Shown: positions 16,235-24,603, counted from the first letter of the stretch. The stretch is 64,000 nt of DNA from CAIYPG01 sp903864555 (GCA_947474715.1 CANJJT010000001.1:124001-188000), one strand, 5' to 3'. Notes: a model not told the origin generated them from the letters alone. Numbers and translations are program-made.

Positions 16235-17704
16235 TTACATGTGGTAGGCCGACTCGCCGTGGTAGTTGGTGTCGAGGCCTTCGCGCTCTTCTTCTTCGGT
16301 GACCCGCAGACCGATGATCAGGTCGACGATCTTGAAGGCGATGAAGGCTACGATTCCCGACCAGACAACCGCGGTGCCGACTGCCCAGAACTGGCTGGTC
16401 AGCTGGGCCATCATGTCGTATTCACCCACTTTGTTGGCCACGTAGTCGAACACCCCGGTGCCACCCAGTGAGGGCGAGGCAAACACTGCCGTTCCCAGGG
16501 CACCGAGTATCCCGCCCAGACCATGCACGCCGAACACGTCGAGCGAGTCGTCCGCGCCGAGCATCTTCTTCAGGCCATTCACACCCCACAGGCAGACTGC
16601 GCCGGAGATGATACCCAGAGCAATCGCACCGACCGGGCCGACAAAGCCGCAGGCAGGCGTGATGGCGACCAGACCGGCCACTGCACCGGAGGCGATGCCC
16701 ACCATGCTCGGCTTGCCCTTGAGCATCCACTCCAGGAACATCCAGGACATGGCTGCAGCAGCCGCTGCCACGAAGGTGTTGAGGAAGGCCAGGCCTGCCA
16801 GTCCATTGGCTTCGAGCCCTGAACCGACGTTGAAGCCGAACCAGCCCACCCACAGCAGGGCGGCGCCGATCATGGTCATGGTCACGCTGTGCGGGGTCAT
16901 GGCTTCCTTGCCGTAGCCCACGCGCTTGCCCAGCATGTAGGCACCCACCAGACCGGCGATACCGGCATTGATGTGCACTACAGTTCCGCCGGCGAAGTCG
17001 ATGGCGCCTTTCTGGAACAGGAAACCTGCGTGTGACGCTGCTACTTCAGCGGCCTTGGCATCACCGTAGGCGTCGGGGCCGTCCCAGTACCAGACCATGT
17101 GCGCCATGGGGAGATAGGAGAAGGTGAACCAGATCACCATGAACAGCAGCACTGCCGAGAACTTGATGCGCTCGGAAAAGGCGCCGATGATCAGTGCCGG
17201 CGTGATTGCGGCAAAGGTCATCTGGAAGGCCACGAAGATGTATTCCGGTATGTACTGACCTTTGCTGAAGGTCGCCGCCTTGCTGTCTGGCGTGATGCCG
17301 GAGAGGAACATCTTCGACAAGCCGCCAAAGAACGCATTGCCCTCGGTGAAGGCCACGCTGTAGCCATAAATGACCCACAACACGGACAACAGCGAGAAGG
17401 TGGCGAACACCTGCATCAGTATGGACAACATGTTCTTTGTCCTCACCAGGCCACCGTAGAACAGTGCCAGACCGGGGACGGTCATGAGAATGACGAGGCA
17501 GGTTGCCACGATCATCCAGGCCGTATCGCCCTTGTCCACTTTCTGTTCCGGCGCTGCTGCAGCGGGTGCAGCTTCGGCGGCCGCGGGTGCGGCTGCCGCT
17601 GCCGTGGCCGCAGGCGCCTCAGCCGCCGGCTTGTCCTGTGACCATGAAGGTGCGGCGAAGGCCGTCGCGCCCAGGATGGCAAGCAGTGCTATCAACTTTC
17701 TCAT
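16235..17704 (-). CDS. amtB: Ammonium transporter
   Basis: A 489-residue Amt protein: signal peptide (to about residue 22, ending PSWSQ), then a roughly 30-residue Ala/Pro-rich stretch, then about 11 membrane segments starting near residue 60. Visible family features are ALFYGGLVRTKN (about 80-91), the WYWDGPDA and GGTVVHINAGIAGLVGAY regions holding one pore-lining His, and FGVHGLGGILGALGTA with the second pore His. It moves ammonium and binds GlnK from the cytoplasm. The Ala/Pro linker is longer than in E. coli AmtB. Translated from an ATG 11 bases after glnK; part of torF-glnK-amtB. Confidence 0.96.
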   Translation of the reverse strand: MRKLIALLAILGATAFAAPSWSQDKPAAEAPAATAAAAAPAAAEAAPAAAAPEQKVDKGDTAWMIVATCLVILMTVPGLALFYGGLVRTKNMLSILMQVFATFSLLSVLWVIYGYSVAFTEGNAFFGGLSKMFLSGITPDSKAATFSKGQYIPEYIFVAFQMTFAAITPALIIGAFSERIKFSAVLLFMVIWFTFSYLPMAHMVWYWDGPDAYGDAKAAEVAASHAGFLFQKGAIDFAGGTVVHINAGIAGLVGAYMLGKRVGYGKEAMTPHSVTMTMIGAALLWVGWFGFNVGSGLEANGLAGLAFLNTFVAAAAAAMSWMFLEWMLKGKPSMVGIASGAVAGLVAITPACGFVGPVGAIALGIISGAVCLWGVNGLKKMLGADDSLDVFGVHGLGGILGALGTAVFASPSLGGTGVFDYVANKVGEYDMMAQLTSQFWAVGTAVVWSGIVAFIAFKIVDLIIGLRVTEEEEREGLDTNYHGESAYHM

Positions 17705-17715
17705 GACGGTCTCCC

Positions 17716-18054
17716 TTACAACGCTTCCGCGCCGGTTTCACCGGTGCGAATGCGTATGGCTTGTTCGAGTTCGAAGACGAAAATCTTGCCGTCGCCGATC
17801 TTGCCGGTATTGGCTGACTTCTCGATCGCTTCGATGACCTGATCGAGCATTTCGCTCTTGATGGCGGCCTCGATCTTCACCTTGGGCAGGAAATCGACTA
17901 CATACTCCGCGCCGCGGTAAAGTTCCGTGTGGCCCTTTTGCCGTCCAAACCCCTTGACTTCGGTGACGGTGATGCCCTGCACGCCGATGGCGGACAGTGC
18001 TTCGCGCACTTCGTCGAGCTTGAACGGCTTGATGATTGCCGTAACGAGTTTCAT
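17716..18054 (-). CDS. glnK: PII nitrogen regulatory protein
   Basis: A 112-residue PII protein with the textbook start MKLVTAIIKPFKLDEVREAL. The T-loop carries the uridylylation tyrosine at position 51 (ELYRGAEY), and the ATP-binding signature is in TGKIGDGKIFV (about residues 83-93). It reports glutamine/2-oxoglutarate/ATP status and plugs AmtB when nitrogen is plentiful. The ATG at 18054 follows GGGAG with good spacing; upstream in-frame sequence is not coding-like. The neighbouring amtB makes GlnK the better name than GlnB. Confidence 0.96.
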   Translation of the reverse strand: MKLVTAIIKPFKLDEVREALSAIGVQGITVTEVKGFGRQKGHTELYRGAEYVVDFLPKVKIEAAIKSEMLDQVIEAIEKSANTGKIGDGKIFVFELEQAIRIRTGETGAEAL

Positions 18055-18127
18055 GAAAAGCTCCCTATGTGAACCAGTAAAAAGGGCCGCCGGTTTTGCT
18101 GCTGGCGGCCCTTCCGCCAGACTGAAC

Positions 18128-18970
18128 TTAGAACGTCTTGGCGACGGAAAGTACGACCGTGCTGTCGCTGATGTCCTTCGGATTGCCGACGTTCTGCGCC
18201 ACGCGGTAGAACTGCTCCTTGGCGTTGGTGGTGATGTAGGCGGCGCCGAAGGTGAAGCCCAGTGCGTCATAGGTCAGGCCCAGCTTGTAATCGCTGTAGC
18301 CGAGCTGGTTGAAGTTCTTCACCGTCTGCTTGCCGTAGTGGCCGACCAGGTTGAGCCCTTCGGCCAGCGGGATGGTGGCGGTCAGGTCAAGGTAGCTCGA
18401 GCCCTTGGAATTGGCCGTGTTGCTGAGCGGGTTGGTACAGACAATGGCTGCCCCGGTGGAGGTGATACCGCAGGCGCCGCCGTAGGTGGTGCGGTTGACA
18501 CCGAAGAAATCGGAGGTTGTGACACTGTACTTAGCGCTTAGCCATTCCCAGGTGGCGCCGATGTAGAGCTCGGTGTTGTTGTACTTGGGTTTGGCCGGGC
18601 CAAAGCCGCTGTAGTACGCGCCGGGGTACATGTAGTACAGCGCGCCCACGTCCAGAGTCACCGGGCCTAAGGGAGCCTTGTAGCCGCCGTAGATGTCCAG
18701 TTCAAGACCGGAACCATTGTTGTACGACAGGCCGCTGACGCTGGAGCCCCAGGTGCCGAGGTAAAAGCCGCTGGCGTGGGAGTAGTCAACCCCGCCCTGC
18801 ACGGCAGCTTTCTCATAGGATTGCGAAATGCCGCGGAATCGGTAGTCACTGACGAAGCTCAGATTGCCCGTCACGGTGTGCGGTGACTTGGCGGCGGCGG
18901 CCTGGGCCATTACGACGGCAGGAGCAGCGAGAGCAGCGGCAACAGCAGAAGCGAGCACTAGTTTTTTCAT
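18128..18970 (-). CDS. TorF-family putative porin
   Basis: A 280-residue outer-membrane beta-barrel of the TorF (gcw_chp) type. A signal peptide ends at VVMAQA (about residue 23), the conserved opening GNLSFVSDYRFRGISQS follows (about 36-52), alternating amphipathic strands fill the rest, and the protein ends in Phe as usual for outer-membrane barrels (VAKTF). The ATG at 18970 is preceded by AAGGTGG; an ATG 15 bases upstream is less likely. As first gene of torF-glnK-amtB behind a sigma54/NtrC promoter, it is probably an outer-membrane pore used under nitrogen limitation. Substrate inferred only. Confidence 0.87.
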   Translation of the reverse strand: MKKLVLASAVAAALAAPAVVMAQAAAAKSPHTVTGNLSFVSDYRFRGISQSYEKAAVQGGVDYSHASGFYLGTWGSSVSGLSYNNGSGLELDIYGGYKAPLGPVTLDVGALYYMYPGAYYSGFGPAKPKYNNTELYIGATWEWLSAKYSVTTSDFFGVNRTTYGGACGITSTGAAIVCTNPLSNTANSKGSSYLDLTATIPLAEGLNLVGHYGKQTVKNFNQLGYSDYKLGLTYDALGFTFGAAYITTNAKEQFYRVAQNVGNPKDISDSTVVLSVAKTF

Positions 18971-19035
18971 TGAATCCACCTTCATGGAGGTTAAAAATAA
19001 CGATGCCTGATAGGCAACGGTCCCGGATTCCTAAG

Positions 19036-19051
19036 AGCATGTCGTGTGCCA
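19036..19051 (-). promoter_or_regulatory. Sigma54 (-24/-12) promoter of torF-glnK-amtB
   Basis: Minus strand TGGCACACGACATGCT matches TGGCACN5TTGCA with exact GG-to-GC spacing of 12 bases and only the second element imperfect (ATGCT). It lies about 65 bases upstream of the torF start codon. Confidence 0.75.
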
Positions 19052-19112
19052 GTTTTTTAGTTACGTAGAATCAATGACTTGGAGGAAATATCACGAACTT
19101 ATGAAGGATCAA

Positions 19113-19129
19113 GGCACCAGTTTCGAGCA
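19113..19129. promoter_or_regulatory. NtrC-type site, proximal and weaker
   Basis: GGCACC-N5-CGAGCA (plus strand) keeps one perfect half-site and one degenerate half of the NtrC consensus TGCACC-N5-GGTGCA. Its centre is about 31 bases, roughly three helical turns, from the stronger site. Confidence 0.5.
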
Positions 19130-19144
19130 CTGGGATACCAGTTG

Positions 19145-19159
19145 GCACCGATGTGGTGC
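19145..19159. promoter_or_regulatory. NtrC-binding site, distal and strong
   Basis: GCACC-GATGT-GGTGC is a perfect inverted repeat matching the core of the NtrC consensus (GCACC-N5-GGTGC). It lies about 110 bases upstream of the -24/-12 element, a typical enhancer distance. Confidence 0.7.
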
Positions 19160-19200
19160 GTCATTTCCGGTTTGCGAAAGGCCTGTGCTAGAGTCCAACC

Positions 19201-19437
19201 ATGACTGAGAAAGCCATAGACGAGCTGTCATCCCGTATTCGGGATTTTCTTGCCGCCAGCCCGGCCCGGGATGTGGAGAAAAACATCCGGGTATTGCTGG
19301 GGGGCTTTTTTTCGCGACTCGATCTCGTCAGCCGGGAAGAGTTCGACGTTCAGGCCAAGGTTCTGGCCAGGACCCGGGAAAAGCTCGGGCAACTGGAAGC
19401 GCGCCTGGCTGATCTGGAAAAGCAGAAAGCCCCCTGA
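19201..19437 (+). CDS. ubiK: Ubiquinone biosynthesis accessory factor UbiK (BMFP family)
   Basis: A 78-residue protein with the BMFP layout: an amphipathic N-terminal helix (IDELSSRIRDFLAAS), the central FFSRLDLVSREEFDVQAKVL (split at about residues 37-56), and a C-terminal coiled coil (LARTREKLGQLEARLADLEKQ). UbiK helps the soluble Ubi complex with UbiJ in aerobic ubiquinone synthesis and binds membranes. It stands just upstream of yifB on the same strand, a common arrangement in proteobacteria. Its promoter region is shared with the divergent nitrogen-regulated torF operon. Confidence 0.93.
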   Translation: MTEKAIDELSSRIRDFLAASPARDVEKNIRVLLGGFFSRLDLVSREEFDVQAKVLARTREKLGQLEARLADLEKQKAP

Positions 19438-19521
19438 TTTCGGCCGGCCGGTCAACCTGCCTGTGGTGACCGACGTTGAGCAGACAGCGATTCGTGATGA
19501 TGCCGACTGTACACAGCCATC

Positions 19522-21012
19522 ATGTCGCTTGCCGTTTTGCACAGCCGTGCGCTTTGCGGGCTGAACGCCCCGCCGGTCACCGTTGAAGTTGACCTCGCCA
19601 ATGGCCTGCCTGCTTTCACCATAGTGGGTCTGCCAGAAGCCGAGGTGCGGGAAAGCCGCGAGCGCGTGCGTGCCGCCATACAGAATTGCCGCTTCGACTT
19701 TCCGGCCCGCCGCATCACGGTCAATCTGGCCCCGGCGGAACTGCCCAAGGAAAGCGGCCGCTTCGATCTCGCCATTGCCCTGGGCATTCTTGCCGCGTCC
19801 GGCCAGTTGCCGGCCGACCAACTGGACCACTATGAATTTGCCGGGGAGTTGTCCCTGACCGGTGATCTGCGCCCGGTTCGCGGGGCGCTCGCCATGGCTT
19901 TTGGTGCCGCAGGCACACACCGTACCTTCGTTCTCCCGGATCAAAGTGCGGTTGAGGCTTGCCTGGTGAAGGGAGCCCGGGTGCTGCAGGCGGGCACGCT
20001 GCTTCAGGTTTGCTCACACCTGTTCGGCAAGGAAATCCTCGCCCACCCGGAACCCCCGCCGCCGGCACAGGCCCTTTGCCCGCCGGACCTTCGCGATGTG
20101 CGCGGGCAGGCACATGCCAAACGCGCACTGGAAGTGGCAGCCGCTGGCGGACACAGCCTGCTGATGTCCGGTCCGCCCGGTAGCGGCAAATCCATGTTGG
20201 CGGCCCGTCTGTCGGGACTGCTGCCGCAGATGGAAGAAGAGGAGGCTTTGCAGGTGGCGGCACTGCAGTCGCTCAGCAGCGCCGGATTCAACACCGCTTC
20301 GTGGGGACAAAGGCCTTTCCGTGCGCCGCATCACTCGGCATCGGCCGTTGCGATTGTTGGAGGAGGCAGCAACCCCAGGCCTGGCGAAATATCGCTGGCG
20401 CATCATGGCGTGCTGTTTCTGGACGAGGCGCCGGAGTTCGACCGCAAGGTTCTGGAGATGCTGCGCGAACCCATCGAGTCGGGAAAGGTTTCGATCGCGC
20501 GGGCCGCCCGGCAGATCGAGTATCCCGCCAGGTTTCAGTTGTTACTGGCGATGAACCCCTGTCCTTGCGGCTATCTCGGTCATTTCACTGGCAGGTGCCG
20601 CTGTACCCCGGATCAGGTGAAACGCTACCGGGACCGGCTGTCCGGCCCTCTGATTGATCGCATCGATCTGCAACTGGAGGTTCCGTCGCTGCCACATGCT
20701 GCCCTGATGTCAAAACCGGATGGCGCCTCTTCTTCGGAAGTCAGGCAGCGCACCCAGGCAGCACACGCGCGACAACTGGAGCGACAGGGCAAATCCAATG
20801 CGCAGCTGGAAGCCGCTGAGATCGATGGACACTGCAGCGTGGACCGGACTGCAGGGCAGTTGCTGCAACAGGCCATGACCCGGCTCAACCTGTCGGCGCG
20901 CGGTTACCACCGTGTGTTGAAGATGGCCCGAACCATTGCAGACCTGGCTGGCAGCGAACAGCTGCAAACCGATCACGTGGCTGAAGCCATCCAGTATCGT
21001 CGCCTGTTCTGA
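19522..21012 (+). CDS. comM: YifB/ComM-family Mg-chelatase-like AAA+ ATPase
   Basis: A 496-residue protein with an N-terminal Lon-protease-like substrate domain (NAPPVTVEVDLANGLPAF, about residues 14-31), an AAA+ module with Walker A GPPGSGKSM (about 218-226) and Walker B LFLDEAPEF (about 300-308), a CPCGYLG/CRCTP zinc-like cysteine set (about 345-362), and a C-terminal Mg-chelatase helical domain (LSARGYHRVLKMARTIADL). ComM is a branch-migration helicase that extends heteroduplex in natural transformation. The name YifB is used for the same family. Length is normal. Confidence 0.94.
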   Translation: MSLAVLHSRALCGLNAPPVTVEVDLANGLPAFTIVGLPEAEVRESRERVRAAIQNCRFDFPARRITVNLAPAELPKESGRFDLAIALGILAASGQLPADQLDHYEFAGELSLTGDLRPVRGALAMAFGAAGTHRTFVLPDQSAVEACLVKGARVLQAGTLLQVCSHLFGKEILAHPEPPPPAQALCPPDLRDVRGQAHAKRALEVAAAGGHSLLMSGPPGSGKSMLAARLSGLLPQMEEEEALQVAALQSLSSAGFNTASWGQRPFRAPHHSASAVAIVGGGSNPRPGEISLAHHGVLFLDEAPEFDRKVLEMLREPIESGKVSIARAARQIEYPARFQLLLAMNPCPCGYLGHFTGRCRCTPDQVKRYRDRLSGPLIDRIDLQLEVPSLPHAALMSKPDGASSSEVRQRTQAAHARQLERQGKSNAQLEAAEIDGHCSVDRTAGQLLQQAMTRLNLSARGYHRVLKMARTIADLAGSEQLQTDHVAEAIQYRRLF

Positions 21013-21132
21013 ACCGATCGGATGCGATTGGTTATTGGGAAAGGGGGACGAGGCACGTAGCCGCAACGCCCCATTCTGGCAAATTCTGGACCCTACGTGG
21101 GGGCGAACGAGGTTTGCTCGTAACAGATGGTC

Positions 21133-21281
21133 CACTGCGTCGTTGCGTGCAGACGTATCGGCACACTGCGTAGTGGCCCTGAGGCGACACAGGAATCAGC
21201 GCATTGTGTGCTGGCACGGGAGTTCGGATCACAGGCTGCTGCTCACTGTGTTGTTGCACGAGAAGGGGCTTCCCATTGCGT
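21133..21281 (+). repeat. Five degenerate short direct repeats downstream of yifB
   Basis: The core CAYTGYGT recurs at 21133, 21164, 21202, 21244 and 21274, usually continued by NGTKGC and a CGAG-like end; spacings are 31, 38, 42 and 30 bases. The stretch 21013-21442 holds no convincing gene. A plus-strand open frame through it (repeating HCVxAR) runs on into apaH in another frame. I recognise no known element. Confidence 0.5.
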
Positions 21282-21380
21282 AGGGCCCACGAGGCGAGCT
21301 CGGCTCAGCGTGGCGCCAAGGCTTGCGGCGAGCTTCCTTCCTGGGAGGGCGTTGAAACGAACCGCGAAAGCTTATACCCT

Positions 21381-21416
21381 GACACAGGGCCGGCGGATGC
21401 CGGCCCTGTGTCATTT
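21381..21416 (+). terminator. Intrinsic terminator between yifB and apaH
   Basis: GACACAGGGCCGGC and GCCGGCCCTGTGTC form a perfect 14-base stem with a GGAT loop, followed by ATTTTCAATTT on the plus strand. It ends about 27 bases before the apaH ATG. Confidence 0.75.
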
Positions 21417-21442
21417 TCAATTTGCCGGTCAACAGCCACGCC

Positions 21443-22267
21443 ATGCCCACATATGCCATAGGCGACATCCAGGGATGTTGCGCCGAGTTCCGGGAACTTC
21501 TTCAGCAGATCGGCTTCGACGCAGGGTGCGACAGGCTCTGGCTCGTTGGGGACCTGGTGAACCGTGGTCCAGATTCGCTGGAGGTGTTGCGCATGGTACG
21601 GTCGCTGGGCGACAGCGCAGTGACCGTCCTCGGCAATCACGACCTTCATCTGCTCGCCGTCGCATGCGGGGTGCAAAGGGCGCGCAAGGGCGACACACTC
21701 AGCGCACTTATCGCGGCACCTGACGCCGCGGAATTACTGGACTGGTTGCGCCGACAGCCATTGCTTCATCATGAACACGGCCGGGTACTGGTCCATGCCG
21801 GTCTGCTGCCGGCTTGGGATCTGGCGCTGGCCATATCGCTGGCGGGTGAAGTCGAGGCGCAATTGCGTTCACCCGGATATTGCGGATTTCTCGCAGGCCT
21901 TTATGGCAACAAACCGGACCGCTGGGCGCCAGACCTGCGTGGCATGGACCGCTGGCGCCTGACGGTGAATGCGATGACCCGCCTTCGCTTTGTTTCCGAC
22001 AAGGGTGTGATGGACTTTGATGCCAAAGGTGAAGTCGATGATGTGCCTGCTGGGCTTCATCCCTGGTTCGAACTGCCGCAAAGGCAGTCAGCAGATGCCA
22101 TGATTGTCTGTGGACACTGGTCGGCCCTGGGCCTGCGAGTCACTCCGACGATCGCTGCGCTGGATACCGGCTGTGTATGGGGCGGGAAGCTTACCGCCTT
22201 TCGGCTGGAGGACGGCAAGGTATTCCAGGTACCGAGCCGCATGCCTGCAGCAAGGCATCCTGAATAG
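21443..22267 (+). CDS. apaH: Symmetrical bis(5'-nucleosyl)-tetraphosphatase
   Basis: A 274-residue metallophosphatase that splits Ap4A into two ADP. The three phosphoesterase metal motifs are clear: GDIQGC (about residues 7-12), GDLVNRGPDS (about 36-45) and GNHDLHLLA (about 64-72), then VHAGLLP (about 117-123) and the ApaH-specific GFLAGLYGNKP and late VCGHWSALG. The ATG at 21443 is chosen; an in-frame TTG at 21422 would add seven residues. The 3' end overlaps the convergent acyltransferase gene by 77 bases. Confidence 0.95.
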   Translation: MPTYAIGDIQGCCAEFRELLQQIGFDAGCDRLWLVGDLVNRGPDSLEVLRMVRSLGDSAVTVLGNHDLHLLAVACGVQRARKGDTLSALIAAPDAAELLDWLRRQPLLHHEHGRVLVHAGLLPAWDLALAISLAGEVEAQLRSPGYCGFLAGLYGNKPDRWAPDLRGMDRWRLTVNAMTRLRFVSDKGVMDFDAKGEVDDVPAGLHPWFELPQRQSADAMIVCGHWSALGLRVTPTIAALDTGCVWGGKLTAFRLEDGKVFQVPSRMPAARHPE

Positions 22268-23000
22268 CGGTTCGCGCAGAGGCGGCCAGCTCTTCCCGAC
22301 TGCATTCCCCGGTTTCAATGGGTTGCAGCAGATGCATCTCGGCCACCAGTCCTGACGTCGAGACCAGCTGCCAGATGGATTCCATCAGGCTTGTGTCACC
22401 AATGTAGTTCGGCGCAGCGCTGTAAGCGCCGGAGTGGTCCACGTATCGCAGCAGCACCGGCTGGACACTGGCGCCGGTTTCGATGGCAGGCTGAAACAGG
22501 GCCCGATGGAAGACAGCCACCTGCAGCCCATCCGTTGTCGTGCCCTCTGGAAAAATGCTGACCGCCCTGCCCTCATGCAGGGCGGAGGCCAATTGCCTGC
22601 CGGCATGCCGCGCCGAAGCGCGCCGGCCCCGCTGTATGAATATGGTGCCTGCCCGGGCGCAAAGAAGGCCAATCAGCGGCCAGTCCCTGATCTCCGATTT
22701 CGCGACGAAGACTGCCGGGAATCGAGCCGAGATGATGAAGATGTCGAGCCATGAAATGTGGTTGCTGACAATCAGGCACTGTGCTGGAAGGCGTCGAAGG
22801 CCACGGGTGCGGACCCTGAGCTGCAGAATCCTCAGCAACTGTCGTGACCAACTGCGCATTGCGGAGCGTTGTCTTGCAACATTAAACCTGGGGTACTGCA
22901 CCAGTGCGACATACAGGCCGGCCAGAAGGTGCAGCGCCAAACGCAGCAATTTCCAGCTGCGGTGAACAAGACCGTTGGTTGAGGGGCGCCGCGATCGCAC
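22191..23000 (-). CDS. plsC: 1-acyl-glycerol-3-phosphate acyltransferase family protein
   Basis: About 269 residues of the PlsC-type lysophospholipid acyltransferase family. The catalytic NHISWLD (H-x4-D box), the substrate motif SIFPEGTTTDG and a preceding hydrophobic helix (LLRLALHLLAGLYVALV) are visible. No ATG fits the N-terminus: the frame is open to 23213, overlapping the next gene, and the best family-like start is a GTG at 23000 or a TTG at 22949. It would add the second acyl chain to lysophosphatidate at the inner membrane or act on a related lipid. Exact substrate not determined, so the symbol is tentative. Confidence 0.8.
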   Translation of the reverse strand: MRSRRPSTNGLVHRSWKLLRLALHLLAGLYVALVQYPRFNVARQRSAMRSWSRQLLRILQLRVRTRGLRRLPAQCLIVSNHISWLDIFIISARFPAVFVAKSEIRDWPLIGLLCARAGTIFIQRGRRASARHAGRQLASALHEGRAVSIFPEGTTTDGLQVAVFHRALFQPAIETGASVQPVLLRYVDHSGAYSAAPNYIGDTSLMESIWQLVSTSGLVAEMHLLQPIETGECSREELAASARTAIQDALLQACGSVPGIPCRPPAERR

Positions 23001-23109
23001 GGCGTCTATGGTACCCGAGCGATACCGGCAGCAGCCTGACAGCCGGGAATTCTGTGTGGGCGGACCAAGAGCCGGTTTCGTACTTCGCGCTTCGGTATGA
23101 AACCAGTTC

Positions 23110-23565
23110 TTAGTGCGTGACCCTGGTGATGCCGCTGCCCGAGAGCAGGCGCACACGTTCACCGGCACGGAACTGCTCGTCCGCATCCTGGGTGATGGCG
23201 CGAAGTTCGCCATTGTCCAAGCGTACCGTGATCTCCAGCCCCTTGCGCTCGGTGACGTTGCGCTCCAGCGCCTGACCGGCGACGCCCCCCGCCACCGCCC
23301 CGAGGATGGATCCTATCGTGGAGCCCCGCCCGCCGCCGACATTGGCGCCCGCAATGCCGCCCACGGCGCCCCCGGCGATGGTTCCCACCGGCCCGCGTGA
23401 TCCCTCGATGACGACCTCTCTCACCGACTCGACCACGCCCAGTCTGACGGTCTGTTCCTGACCGGCCTGCCGGGTTGAATAAGTGCGTCCGGAGCTGCTG
23501 GGCGTGGCGCATCCTGCCAGCAGGCTCAGGGCAACAACCAGGCTCAGTATGGTCGGGGCATTCAT
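23110..23565 (-). CDS. Glycine-zipper outer-membrane lipoprotein (SlyB/Pcp-like)
   Basis: A 151-residue lipoprotein: signal peptide with lipobox LLAGC (Cys at about residue 19), then a glycine-zipper two-helix segment (GTIAGGAVGGIAGANVGGG, about 62-80, and GSILGAVAGGVAGQALE, about 85-101), and a C-terminal domain with EITVRLDNGELRAITQ. This matches the SlyB/PcpB-type group linked to envelope integrity under Mg or stress. The lipid anchor faces the outer membrane since no Asp follows the Cys. Role inferred from family only. Confidence 0.85.
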   Translation of the reverse strand: MNAPTILSLVVALSLLAGCATPSSSGRTYSTRQAGQEQTVRLGVVESVREVVIEGSRGPVGTIAGGAVGGIAGANVGGGRGSTIGSILGAVAGGVAGQALERNVTERKGLEITVRLDNGELRAITQDADEQFRAGERVRLLSGSGITRVTH

Positions 23566-23589
23566 GGTCAGTGTTCCTGTGTTGTCCGG

Positions 23590-24522
23590 TTAAAGATCAG
23601 AACCAAAGTGACGACGATACAAGCTTGCAATTTCAGCGCGAGTGGTCAGGTGATTCTGCCCGCCCCTGGAGGCAATCTTGAGCGAGCCCATCAGGGAGGC
23701 AAGCTGCCCCGTGGTCTGCCAATCACGTCCCGTGGCGATTCCGTACAGCAGGCCGGCCCGGTAGGCATCTCCGCAACCGGTGGGATCAACCAGCTGATCG
23801 GCTTTCACGCACGGAATGTCGAACTGCTTTCCCTTGCTCAGGATGCTTGAACCCTCCCCGCCGCGGGTGACGATTAGAGCCTCGACACGTCCTGAGAGTT
23901 CCTTGAGGGAGCGGCTGGTCTTCTCCTCCAGCACCTTGCCCTCGTAATCGTTCACCGCCACGTAGGCTGCCTTGTCGATGAAATCCAGCAGTTCTTCGCC
24001 CGAGAACATCGGCATGCCCTGGCCCGGATCGAAAATGAACGGCACTCCCAGGGCGGCCAGCTCACGGGCATGCTGCAGCATGCCGTTGCGCCCGTCGGGT
24101 GCAACGATGGCCAGCTTCGCTCCGGCATCGGCCGTGACGTGATTGAGGTGTGAGTGGTTCATCGCCCCGGGGTGGAAGGCGGTGATCTGGTTGTCGTCCA
24201 TATCGGTCGTGATGAAGGCCTGGGCGGTGAAGCTTTCCGGGACCTCACGCACATAGCGGCAGTCGAACCCAAGCTTCTCCAGGCGCTGCTGGTAGGGGGT
24301 GGCATCCGAACCTACCGTTGCCATGATGAGCGGGTCACCTTCGAGCAATCGCAGGTTGTAGGCGATATTTCCTGCGCAGCCGCCAAACTCGCGCCGCAAC
24401 TCAGGCACCAGAAAGGCCACATTCAGGATGTGGATCTGGTCGGGAAGGATCTGGTCGCGGAAGCGGCCCTGAAACACCATGATGTTGTCGAATGCAATGG
24501 AACCGCAGATGAGCGTGCGCAT
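23590..24522 (-). CDS. PfkB-family carbohydrate/nucleoside kinase
   Basis: A 310-residue ribokinase-fold kinase. The N-terminus MRTLICGSIAFDNIM, the substrate-side FGGCAGNIAYNLRLL (about residues 46-60), and the C-terminal PfkB signature DPTGCGDAYRAGLLYGI (about 250-266) with its catalytic Asp are visible. The segment resembles adenosine-kinase-like members found next to tpx/prmA in betaproteobacteria, but the sugar or nucleoside is not decidable. The ATG at 24522 is preferred to a TTG two codons upstream. Same strand as the lipoprotein gene, 24 bases before it. Confidence 0.88.
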   Translation of the reverse strand: MRTLICGSIAFDNIMVFQGRFRDQILPDQIHILNVAFLVPELRREFGGCAGNIAYNLRLLEGDPLIMATVGSDATPYQQRLEKLGFDCRYVREVPESFTAQAFITTDMDDNQITAFHPGAMNHSHLNHVTADAGAKLAIVAPDGRNGMLQHARELAALGVPFIFDPGQGMPMFSGEELLDFIDKAAYVAVNDYEGKVLEEKTSRSLKELSGRVEALIVTRGGEGSSILSKGKQFDIPCVKADQLVDPTGCGDAYRAGLLYGIATGRDWQTTGQLASLMGSLKIASRGGQNHLTTRAEIASLYRRHFGSDL

Positions 24523-24542
24523 ATTCAAGCCTGGAGAAAGAG

Positions 24543-24565
24543 AAGGCCGGCGGTACGCCGGCCTT
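24543..24565 (-). terminator. Terminator of tpx
   Basis: AAGGCCGGCG and CGCCGGCCTT form a perfect 10-base stem with a 3-base loop; on the minus strand it is followed by CTCTTTCTCC. It lies between tpx and the PfkB kinase gene and fits tpx transcription. Confidence 0.6.
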
Positions 24566-24603
24566 GGTCAACGTTCAAATAGTCGGGTGGACGTGGGTGA
24601 GAC

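Noticed and set aside
21127..21723. 198-codon plus-strand open frame with HCVxAR repeats
   Set aside because: It runs through a terminator hairpin and into apaH in a different frame; treated as a DNA repeat, not a gene.
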